Below the pieces are notes generated by a model. It made no database searches and was not told the DNA's origin. It saw only the letters and a list, made by a program, of their open reading frames with translations. Shown here piece by piece: positions 32,191-42,643 of a stretch of 64,000 bases of DNA (within the stretch, counting starts at the first letter, position 1; each line of letters opens with the position of its first letter). The stretch spans positions 1-64,000 of the forward strand of contig MDYQ01000041.1 in the NCBI GenBank assembly GCA_003024175.1. Reading direction: 5' to 3'. The translations under genes and the position numbers were made by a program. Source of the DNA: Planoprotostelium fungivorum (lineage: Eukaryota > Evosea > Variosea > Cavosteliida > Cavosteliaceae).

Positions 32191-35100
32191 ATGGATTTTG
32201 ATGATTTGACCTCCCTGATACACAAGGTCCATTCCGATTGTGAAGACAACGATGTTCTATCAGAAGACATGGCCGAGATAAAGAAACTGATAGGTGGGAG
32301 GATGAATGATTCGATATCTATGCATCGATCGATCGTCACAAACATACGACAGATGATTGTGAAGAGAACATAAAGGCCAGGTTGAGCGCCGCCACTCAAT
32401 CCATAAAGATGGTCAGTCATCTTTTCATCCATCCAATAGTCTGATGACTGCAGTCTCGTCACGCATTAGAAGTAGCTGGTCGAAAGAATTGGATCGGTAA
32501 ATTGATCAAACAGAAGAAGATGAAACCGAACTCCAAGGCCGCACTCGAAGATCAGATGTGTAACCTACAGAAGTGCATGATCTTGATGCAGATCGTCTCA
32601 TTTGGCAGTACAAAGTCTTCGAAAACGGATCCTTGCACCATCTTGTGGGTGGTGAGTCAATCATCGATCACATTTCTTCAGTATGATATTGATGATCGAA
32701 TATAGGACGACGAACCCCAGAACAACAAGTCTGAGATATCTGCCGCAAAGAAGAAACACGGACTCCACTTTGTCACAAAGACATCGACCGATGAGGCCGT
32801 GGAGTTTCTGAAAAACAATCCGAACATGAAAGACAAGTCACATTCTTCGTTTCGCGTCGTCACCGATTCGTTCAGGTGATGTGACCCATCTCATCTGAAT
32901 CACGTCTCGATGATGTAATCATCCACATCGAATCATCTCTCCATCATCTCAATCCCATCACAGACCCGATGAAGGTGATGAAGCTGGCGAGAACCTCATT
33001 CGTTGGTTGAGAGAGAACGGCTACAACTGCCCCGTGTTGGTCTACTGTTCCAACTTGACGAAAGTTCTGCAGCTGCAGGGAAAATGGTCGAGGGTCACAG
33101 CCGCCACCACACCGACCCAGTTGGATCTGTACTTCCATTCTGAAGAGATAGAAGGTGATCGACATCGACATCGTCCCTCATGCATCGTGATGCACGATCA
33201 TGATCGTCGATTCTTATCACGAAGATCGATCAATCGAATAGATAGTATAATCACTTGACTGAAACGATGACATTGTATACATCTCATCAACGAACATGAT
33301 CGCTCATCACGGATCAACATCGAACATCATTGATCATCATCGATCACCGTGGAGACTTCACTGAAAGTCAACGATCAGAAGAGAGTCAAGAGAGTGAGAG
33401 TGAAGAAGAAGTGAAGGAAGTGAAAAAGGTCAAGAATATGAAGAAGGTGAAGAATATGAACAAGGTGGAGAGAGAAGAATCAGAAGATGAATCGAAGCCA
33501 CCGAAGAAGAAGCCAAAAATAGAAGCGAAGGTGACACACAGAGTCGATCCGTTCGCTGAACGATCATAGATGGAAGAATCCGATGAAAATTCGGAGGTAG
33601 ATGACAGCCGCGAGGTAAGTCGAATGGGGTCACAAGTGAATGATGGAAAACAGGAGGAGAAGAAGGAAGAACAAGTGAGGGAGGAAGAGAAGAAACAGAG
33701 AGAGAAGGAGAAGGAGAGAGAAGAGAAGAAGAGAGAAGAGGAAGAGAAGAAGAGAGAAGAAGCAGAGAAGAAGAGACAAGAGGAAGAGAAGGAGGAACAA
33801 GAGAAAAAACGAAGGGAGAAGAAAGAAGAAGAGAAGAAGAAAGAAGAAAAGAAGAAAGAAGAGAAGAAAGAAGAGAAGAAAGAAGAAGAGAGGAAGAAGA
33901 AAGAAGAAGAGAAGAAGAAGAAAGAAGAAGAGAAGAGAGAAGAAGAACGAATCCAAAAAGAAAAGGTGATCCCTCCGTCACCCTCACACGACTCACACGT
34001 TGTAGATGGAAGCAGAAGCTGCTGCTGAAGAAGACAGACGTCGGGCGACCACATTGGACGAAGACTCATCGACTTATGACATCAGCTCTGATATCGTGGG
34101 AGAGATCACGATCAAAGTTTCCCTCTTCAACTTGAAGAAAGAGGCCATGCCAATCGTACCTTCCGGTGAGGGTAAGGAAATCTTGTAGAAAACTCAACTC
34201 GAAAGGCGTAATCGTCACGATCGACGGTAGAGAGTACGAAGATGAAGAGGGAAGTGGAATCGTAGACGTACACGTAAAAAAGGCGGGAAAACATACTCTA
34301 CAAGTGAAATTTCGAGGAAAACACGTGAAAGGGAGCCCCGCTACCTTGTACCTCCGGCCAGGTGAGATTTTCTCAAAATTTCCCCGAAAATTCACGGAAA
34401 AATAGGACCGGCGGCAGAGAAGACCGTTGTAGATGAATACGAGAGGGCTGAGGCAGGAAAAGAGGTTCTCATTCCATTAAAACCTGTCGATCGATTTCAA
34501 AATCCAACCGATGAGGTCGACCTGCATGTGTCCGCCTCTTCCACGAAAAATCACAAGATTTTCTCGGAAATTTCCAAGAAAGAGGGGCAGTATTACGTAT
34601 CATTGCGTACCACGACACCGGGTGAGCGGACGATCGTCCGAATGGGTCACACGAAGTCTCATATCTCGACAGGGAGTTATGATGTCAGCGTGAAGACGAG
34701 GGAAGGGAGGGATGTCTATGGCAGCCCTTTCAAGTTGAAAGTAGAGGGACCTCAAGTGTCTGACGACTGTTTGATCGCAGAATCCGAATTTCTCTGCGGG
34801 GAGATCGCAGTCGCAGAATTGAGATTGACAGATCCCGTACTCATCGACATGGCGAAAAAAGTCACAGTGAGTCGATAAGGATTAAAATCATTTAATTATC
34901 ATTTTATTTTGTCTCAAGTCCATCTATGATAGTAACATGGATGTCGGCTCAATTCCTTGCAGGCCACACTCGTATCGACCCGCCCCGCTGATGTATACGT
35001 AAAGTACGTAGGACAAGGCAAATGGATCATCAAATTTCTCCCGATTTTCCCCGGAAAACACCAACTTGAAGTCTCCGTAGCAGATTCCATTCGCATCTCG

Positions 35101-35902
35101 CGAACGATGGGTACGGTACCATTACCCTCCCCCCTCTCATTTCTTCCAGTTTTCTACGAAAATTCCACCGAAGACCACGACACCCCACAGCATCGAGCCG
35201 TCCGAGAAATTTCAAAGAAAACTTTTCTATCTCCCACCCAGATGTACGAATCACCCGTACAGTCCAGTGAAGAGATATTACCCACCCTACCTTATTCTCC
35301 CGCCAAAACGATCACGCCCATCAAGGTGGAGTGTGATACGACAAAGACAGCTGACACGTGCAGAGTAAGAAGGCGAACGTGCAATTGAGAGAAGAAGATG
35401 AATTGGCAACGCTCGAGTATCGAGACGAGTCATCGGTGAGTCGACGCGGAAGTTTCCAGAGAAGATGTGAAGAAATTTCAGAGAATATTATCACCCCCCT
35501 CGCCCACTCAGCCATCTGTGATGACTCCCGAGAGCAGGGTCAGTCTACAACTCGCCCTCTTTTAATTTTATTTTTCGTGTCTTTTCTCACTTTTTTACAG
35601 AGAGCTGAAGACTCTATGGACGTATCAATCGATGAGATGGAGCCCACGCTGGCTTATTCACCGACACAGCCTTACAACACTCCACAGGTGACCTATAGAC
35701 AAAGACATTTCATGAGAAGGAAGACGTGACTGAGATGGTGCAGAAGAAGATCGGACTGACGCCGCTGCGTCTGCAGTTTGACGAAGAAGAAGTGGCCACG
35801 TTGCAATATACTGACGACACACCGAGGGAAGTGAAGGTGTCTGTGACGAAAGACCTAGAAGTATCCGACGCAGAGAGTGATGATATGTATACAATCGGTT
35901 GA
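32191..35902 (+). CDS. Receiver-like domain + charged coiled coil + filamin repeats
   Basis: The start is MDFDDLTSLIHKVHSDCED. After helical exons comes a response-regulator receiver-like domain: CTILWVDDEP (acidic pair), TSTDEAVEFL, RVVTDSFRPDEGDEAGENL (candidate phospho-Asp) and CPVLVYCSNLTK. The usual late Lys is not evident. A 224-nt intron in phase leads to acidic exons, then about 110 residues of almost pure Lys/Glu (33648-33965), which should form a long charged helix. Filamin-type Ig repeats follow (KKAGKHTLQVKFRGKHVKGS; GSYDVSVKTREGRDVYGSPF; WIIKFLPIFPGKHQLEVSV), then a Ser/Thr-rich tail. Filamin repeats bind actin-linked partners. The 3' end is uncertain: it may run to about 36125. 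The join across the 224-nt intron also needs RNA evidence, and two genes are possible. Confidence 0.6.
33648..33965 (+). repeat. Lys/Glu-coding low-complexity tract
   Basis: Purine-only GAA/GAG/AAG/AAA codons encode repeated EEKKKEE-type residues for over 100 positions within the receiver-filamin gene. The long open frames of Phe/Ser/Leu on the other strand are a by-product of this composition. Confidence 0.8.
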
Positions 35903-36029
35903 TTCAACGTGTGTTCTTCTTGTTTCCGTAGACAATCAAAGACGATGCAGCATTTCAAATTACGTAGAGAGGTATGATGAAAGTCAGCTTTGGGTTGTAG
36001 ACGAGCACATCAGATCGAGCATCGATCCC

Positions 36030-37454
36030 ATGAGACGAACATCGATCTTTCGGATACGATCTACAGAATGGAAGAGATCTGGCTCCGTCGACCAAGTCAG
36101 TATTATCGATGGGGATGGTGTTGATGATCAGATCAGATTCGCAGCCGTTTGAAACCCGAGACTGGCCTCGATATAGAGATCAGAAACACTCTCGATAGAG
36201 GGAGAGGTATATTTGCAAAGAGGCATTTAAATCAAGGCACCATCGTCACCAGTGAGGTGTGTGAGTTCTTCAGATCGACATCATATTCATGGGATCAGCG
36301 TCCATTGGTATCAGCTTCTCACCACAGAATCACGAAACATCATTGTATGGGATGTCTGAAGAGTTTAGAGGCAGGATCACGCATCGACTGTAGAGAATGC
36401 AATTCTCTCTTTTGTACCAGCTGTAAGAACACGCTGACGCAGGAACATGTGATGATTCATCATTCCATTTCCTTCTGATAAAGGATCAGACATTCTATTG
36501 CACATCAGCCAGAAGCAACGAAAAGACATTTGAGAAGACATGTGCAGAGAACGATCGTTTCTATCCACTCCTAGCTGCCAGGATGTACTCGTTAATTATG
36601 TCCGGTGCGTCACATTCTTCTGCACACGACCATGTGATCTGATCGTATGAATTCAGACGTGAACGAAACGGGTACGATGGAAAACAGTTGGGACATCTTG
36701 TCGTCCCTGTCTTATCTCAAATTAAATTCACCAGAGGTAAGAAAATGATGATGGCAGAAACTGATGGAGGTGGAGTTGATGAATGGGATTCCAGAAGAGT
36801 ATGAGTGGTTTCGTGAAGCCTTCTTGTCTGACTCACCCACCAATGCACGATGTGAGATCACCTCGTCACGTCAAATCACGAGATACTCATTCAAAAGTAT
36901 CGACATGATTTATATTCTGAATTTATCGGTACCATCTTAAAAGTGTTTCATCAACATCATCCTTCGAATGATCATCTCATCATGTGGAAACAGTCTTCGA
37001 TATCCATTGGTACGAACGAGTCATCGGTGTGCTTCGACTGAATGCCATCACGCTGGACTTACCCTGGTTGTCTTCTTCTTCTGCATCTCCATCCAATAAC
37101 GACGCATCGAAGGGCTCAGCGATCGGTCTATACGCATTCACTTCTCTCTACAATCATTCTTGTGATGTGTGTGACAAGATTCTGAACGAAAATAACAAGA
37201 TAGAATTATTGAGATGGTGACAGTACAACTTGGAGCACAATTGGAGAGATCATGATGACACCATCACGTTTGTGACGAGACGAGATGTGGAGGAAGGAGA
37301 AGAGCTCACCATCAATTATGTGGACACGGATGAGCCTGTTAAATATCGTCAGAAGCAATTGATGAAGCATTACGGTGAGTTGAGATGGAGGACGAAACTG
37401 ATCAAGTTAGGTTTTCAGTGTCGTTGTGTGAAATGTGTCAAGGAAGAGAAATAA
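36030..37454 (+). CDS. SMYD-like SET-domain protein
   Basis: The proposed start (MRRTSIFRIRSTEWKR) joins in phase to IRSRLKPETGLDIEIR. The layout matches the SMYD family. The SET N-part is TLDRGRGIFAKRHLNQGTIV. A MYND-like zinc finger follows (HHCMGCLKSLEAGSRIDC; CNSLFCTSCKNTL). The SET core has YAFTSLYNHSCD and EEGEELTINYVD, and a post-SET Cys cluster (FQCRCVKCVKEEK) closes the protein. SMYD enzymes methylate lysines on histones and other proteins. The linker exons between the MYND region and the SET core (36490-36980) are poorly resolved. AAATAAAAG follows the stop. The exact start is uncertain because the preceding gene ends close by. Confidence 0.72.
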
Positions 37455-37606
37455 AAGAAAGATGAATATTCATCTTATGGCTTATGTACATCGTTTCTTT
37501 TCAATAATCAAGTGTACCAATACCTTGACGTACAAGTTACAGAAGACAGCTTGTTGAAAACGCGTGTGTATTATGCTTCCAGCAGATCCATCCAGAGCAG
37601 ACGATC

Positions 37607-40044
37607 TCAAAAGATCCACCAGTTCTGCAGTCTGTCCAATCTGAGACCAGCGAGGGCACTAGCAAGTTCCCAGCCCACTCCCCAGTCGTAAGAGTCTGTC
37701 TGCTTGCTCCAGCTGGTAGCAGGCACGACGGCACCGGTCAGGTACTTGTCTCTGGCATCAGTGATCTCCTCTCTGTCTAGAACACGATCGAAGACGAGGA
37801 ACTCGTCGAGAGAACCACGAAGAGGATCAAAGGCAGACAGCTTTCCTCCCACGCTGGACCAGCCGAGCTCTGTACACAGGGGGCGATAGACTTGATGCCG
37901 CTAGAGTTTGCGTCCAAGAAGAGTTCAGCACGATCTACGCCGACGGCAACAGCAACGTGGACCCAAGCGTCAGCGCGAAGAGAGGTAGCGTTCCAGCTGA
38001 CAGAGCTGCCGAGAGACGATTGGAAGGTGATGGTCTTGGCGTTGCCGTCGAATGTGAGCTCCCAGCCGGTCTGTATAGTCTTTGTCGAAGCGATGACGAT
38101 CTTTCCCACGGTAGAGTTGAGGCGCAGCCAGGTGGCGACAGTGAACAACTTGTACAGCTCAAACTGAGGTAGAGTGACGAAGAGGCGGGTGTTGTTCTTT
38201 GCACTGAGAGCGTGTCTCAGCTTACCGGCGATGAGAGAGAAGTCGGTGGAGAATGAGCCGTGGCGGCCGTGACCAGAGTCATCGATGCATTTTGCCAGCT
38301 TGATCTTGTCGAAAGACCAGTAGAGCCAGGGTAGACCACACTTCTTGCCCGCGATCTTGGTCGTGGGTGTGGGAGGAAGAGTTGTAGTGCTCACTATGTT
38401 GTCTGTCGATGGAACGGTGACAGGAAGACATCTGTTGCTGATGATCGAGAGGATGTGTTGGACAGAGAGAGTCTGATTGAACAAGAGAAAGTCATCGAGG
38501 GCGCCCTTGAAGTTGCTGATGAACTTGTCGGATGCGATGTAGAGAGAGCCGGTACACTTGGACAGAGGGATCGTCTGTGTGGCTCCAGCGACGCCGTTGA
38601 TGTAGAGGTTCACTTTGCCAGTCTTCTCTGCAGTGAAAGCCAGATGGAACCATGTGTCGTTGGTGTAGTCGATCTTCCACGAGACGCTGGAAAAGCCAGA
38701 GGTGAAGGTGACAGTCTTTGTCTTGGGAGACAGAGAGAGCTCCCAGCCAGTGAGCTGAGAGAAGAGACCCTTCTTTGTGGACACGATCTTCATCACCTTG
38801 TCGCTGTCTAGAACCTTTCGAATGTCATTGATGTGTGGAGAGATGAGACGAAATGTGTGAGGAGATCACCTTCAACCAAGTGGTGATCGAGAAGTCGCCG
38901 TCGAGTCCGGCCGTCTGATCCATTCTGAGCCCCTGAAGCCCCTGAGAAGAGTTGAAACTCAATCCCAGCTTAGTCTTTCCCTCGATGGACTTGGGCAGAC
39001 CCAGCAGAGTGGCATATCTGCCTTTTCCACTATCGTCCTTCAACAGACCGTTGGCGATGCCAGAGTCAAAGGAGTAGTAGGTGAATGGGACAGGGATGGT
39101 GACTCCTCCAGGAACGCATGGAGCTGTGGTGAGAGGGATGGAGCTGGTGGGTGAAATGTAAGTTGTGGCTGCAGGGAGCTGGTCCGAAGAAGAAGGCAGA
39201 GTGAAAGTGATTGGCTTCGTGGACAAGGCTGCGGGCAAGGTGGGGCAAGACAGAGTGACGTACAAGTAAGTAGCATAGCAGGCCACGTTGTTGATCTTTC
39301 TGACGAACAAGTTGGAGCCATTGGATGCTGCGGCGGGGCAGAGGTACCACACTAGGCTTCCGTTGCGGCTGAGAAAGTCACCAGAGATGGCAAACAAGTT
39401 GTCGGGCGTGATAGAGGCCTGCAGCTGACCATTGCTAGAGATGGAATAACGCAGACCCTTCTGATCATAGAGAGCACCCGCAGAGAGGTTGAACGATGAG
39501 GCGGGGGCGATGCGACCCAGATTCATGCGAAGCTGACCGTCGAGCAGAGAGGCGACGTTGTAGATACCGAAGGGGCAGGTAGAAGTGGTGTCACTGACGG
39601 GAGAGGTGGGTGGAGGGCAGGTGGTGATGTCTTGAGGCTGACCAGAGACGCAGCAGAACTTCGTCTTGTCGTAGCAAGCGTCACCGCAGGCGATCGTGTT
39701 GTCGTTGACACAAGCCGGAGGGGCAGGACAAGTACGGTCACTCCTGATGGTATACTGGAAGTCGATCAGTCGAAGATCTCATCTTGATCATGTCAAAACG
39801 GACTCACTCCACCATCTGTTCCACACTGGTAAGCGCAAGATGCGATGCAGACGTCGTTGCAAGAGAAGGTTCCCAGGCCACAGAGGCGATTCTGTCCGTT
39901 ATACTGGTCGCTGACACAGTCGTACTGAGAGGGATCGTAACAAGCGTTGATGCCGGAACACCAAGAGTAGCCTGACTGGCACGTGTCAGCCCACACAGAG
40001 GTGGCCGAGAGAGCGAGAAGCAGCAATGCGATTGCGTTTCTCAT
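37607..40044 (-). CDS. Secreted Cys-rich / LamG-type protein, right-arm copy
   Basis: The signal peptide is MRNAIALLLLALSATSVWA. Cys-rich modules follow (CSGINACYDPSQYDC; CGDACYDKTKFCC), similar in spacing to CBM52-like carbohydrate-binding repeats. A region of about 115 residues comes next (PFGIYNVASLLDGQLRMNLG). Two LamG/concanavalin-like domains follow (TYYSFDSGIANGLL ... TGSLYIASDKFISNFKGALD; LYWSFDKIKLAKCID ... ADAWVHVAVAVGVDRAELF). Short introns interrupt after DGG and after TTWLK. Near the 3' end (about 37865-37880) a CCCCC run coincides with a one-base frame change before the natural ending (GSLDEFLVFDRVLDREEI). That may be a true frameshift or a sequence error. The protein is probably an extracellular sugar- or matrix-binding one. 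Confidence 0.75.
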
Positions 40045-40988
40045 CGTGAGGTTGAGTAGTAGGTAGTTGTTTGTGTGTTTCGTGTGTTGTTTGTTGGCGA
40101 GTTTCGTTTCGAATGATGTTGTGGCTCGACTGAGTCTGAGGGATGTCGGCACGTGCTCTGCTTCCGGTGTTACGATTTAGGCTCTTTATCTTGTCATCCT
40201 CGACACATTCTTGACACGTTTGGGTACGGACTCCATCGAGGTGGCTGTCTCTTTAGTGTACGGGAGACGAAACGTGTCACAGAGGAGGAGATTCCTTCGT
40301 GTGTCTGCTTCCGGTTTACATTTTCGGCACCTTATCTTATCGTTTATGACAGATTCAGGTCAAGTCTCCACACGCAGCTGTGTATTTGGTGTGCGATCCC
40401 ATCAATGGAGCCGTAGAGGTGGAGATTTCTTGGGTTGTGGAGTGAAACAGTGTTTTTCGTATCCAATTTTCCACACCCAAGATTTATGTTCCTCCCAGCG
40501 TGGGCTGTGAGGGACCCACGACCTTCTCCTTAAATATCTTGACACCGTTTGGGCCTCAACAGTACTTCGGATGATCACATCGCATCGAGATTGTAAATCA
40601 CGTGAACTTGGCCAGGTTTGGAGGAATGATGACGCTTTAATTTATTCTCTTGGTGTTGTGCGATCGAATCGTACATCTCTTTCTCTTTCTCGTTTCATAG
40701 TCTTGAGATATGACATCGTCTTTGTTGCTCTAACGACATCATCTTCACTGGACTGGATCCCTTGTCTACTCTGTGGAACACAAAGCGACTTTTCGATAGG
40801 CGTGCTTGCTGAAAGGCAAACATGTTCATCGACAATGAGATCGCAAGAACAGATGGATTCAAGATATGATGATAACTCTTATATCGAATCAAGAGATGAT
40901 AACGAAGGTAGATGTGGTTGTTATTTAGACGTATGACGGTGTTGTCTGGACAAGACAAAAGATGGAAAACACTCGACACATCTATTCA
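40045..40988. other. Intergenic region: upstream of LamG gene and 3' end of RING-E2 gene (right arm)
   Basis: No gene is seen. It is homologous to the left-arm spacer, with a segment of about 360 bases (roughly 40320-40680) that the left arm lacks. It keeps the TCTGCTTCCGGTGTTAC motif at 40157 and a shortened copy at 40304. Confidence 0.5.
40157..40319 (-). promoter_or_regulatory. Repeated TCTGCTTCCGGTGTTAC motif upstream of LamG gene (right arm)
   Basis: Two copies (40157-40173 and 40304-40319) match the left-arm motif on the opposite strand. They lie about 115 and 260 bases before the start codon, so spacing is kept in both arms. Confidence 0.4.
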
Positions 40989-42465
40989 TCATCTCGGTAT
41001 CTCTACATCCCAGCCGTGTGTCCTCGCCATTCTCACGTACGCCTCCCTGGCTTCCTCTTCACTGTATGGATGTCGATTATACAGATCCAACCTCCATCAT
41101 GTCAACATCACGACGCGTCCTCCATAAATCGATCACCTCCCCCCACCCGACATGATCTGCGATCGGATGCAGATGATGACACTCTCTAATGTCGTCTCTA
41201 GACATCATCTCAGGATCTCATGCGACATGATCTCATCACCTGGTGTCCAATGGGACAGAGTCAACAGCTCGAAACAAATGCTACCACCGATGGTGATCTG
41301 TCTCGTTGTAGTTTGACGTAATATGACGTCATCAGCTTACGTGACCCGTTCGGAATGCGAAGCGTGGCTCTATGACTCGGATGTATGGAGGAGTGAAAGG
41401 ATAGCTCTTGGGAAACACGGCGTGCATGGTCACGTGATCCTGTGGGAGGGTCAGGAGTGGCTCGTTGTATATGGAGGTGACCCACCATGCCCAATTGTTT
41501 CATGTCTTCTTTCATCGGTGAATCGAAATTGAACAGACAGATCTCCCTTCGAGAATAAATGAGAATAAATGATTTATCTTTGACTCACCATTGATAGAGG
41601 TTGTCATCGATGGGTTCTGCTGTAAATCCCTATTTAAAGTTAAAACAAGATTTCACTTTGAATCGATGAACGATCACACCGTCCATCAGATGAACGACGT
41701 TGAAATCAAAGTGAAGGAATCCATTACGTTCTTCTCTGAATCCGAGTTCATGATCTGCTTGAGTTCAGACATCAGCCTCTCTGTTGCCGTTCCACTCGCT
41801 TGCGATTTGAACATGCTCTTCTTGTCACTACTATCCACAGTCAGTGGTAGGCAGCTCGAGGTTCTCACCTGTAGTTGGGCGAGAATTCTTTCACATCACG
41901 AACGGACAACTGAGCCTTGCAGTCCTTCGTTGGACACACGATGGTGGCGGTCTTGTATAGAGTGGAGGTGACGTGTTCTTTGAGGCATTCCCTGCAGAAT
42001 TTATGTCCACAATCCTGCGAGACATGAGTCGATCGACGAGGGAAGATACATGAGATCATGTCCTTGTCTTGTAGAACAAAGAGACGAATGGTACTGTGTC
42101 AGGGAGAGGATACGATCACTTACGTCTAAGATGTATATGTCTTCCACTTGGATCTGTTTCTGGCATTTTTGACATTTGGTCTTACTGTTTCTCTCCCTCT
42201 GTTCTGCGTCGATTCATCACATGAATCAAGAGATGAGACCCACTCTGATCTTCCTCATCTTGTAATTGACGAGCCAATTTGAGATCGGTATCTTCCTCCT
42301 ACAACACATCAGCTCTCCAATACATAGTGATGCAGATATACAGAAGAGGGGGAAGTCTTCGTAACTCACATCAGATACATTACCCTCGCACGTCTCCACG
42401 TGCGAGATCAATTCGATCAGTTCAAACGTCTCATTGCAGAGCGGACACGCCTCCTTCTCCTTCAT
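40989..42465 (-). CDS. RING finger + UBE2Q-like E2 fusion protein, right-arm copy
   Basis: This is the mirror copy of the gene at 16689-18165, with the same product: N-terminal Cys-rich segment, RING finger (CQKCQKQIQV, CGHKFCRECL, CPTKDC) and UBE2Q-like UBC domain with active-site Cys in GGSICFELLT. I saw no coding difference between the two. It is divergent from the right-arm WDR43 copy across 178 bp. If both copies are real, the cell has two doses of an identical E2/E3-type protein. Confidence 0.8.
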
Positions 42466-42643
42466 CTCCAATGATGTTGTTCAACATCCCACACGAAACA
42501 TTTCCACGAAGTCCCCGAATATTTGTGCCCACGATATCTTACCTCCTTGTCGTTCAAGAAAATTTCAGCCTTGCTCGGACTTCTTGTGTCTTTCTGCAGT
42601 GATACGGTAGACATTGGTCTGCCTCATAGACAAGGGAAGAACC
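42466..42643. promoter_or_regulatory. Shared divergent promoter, RING-E2 / WDR43 (right arm)
   Basis: Mirror of 16511-16688 and apparently identical to it. It separates two divergent start codons by 178 bp. Confidence 0.55.

Noticed and set aside
33386-34069. Long minus-strand frames rich in Phe, Ser and Leu
   Set aside because: They are the antisense of the Lys/Glu-coding tract. Composition alone keeps them open, and the plus-strand frame joins receiver and filamin exons in phase.
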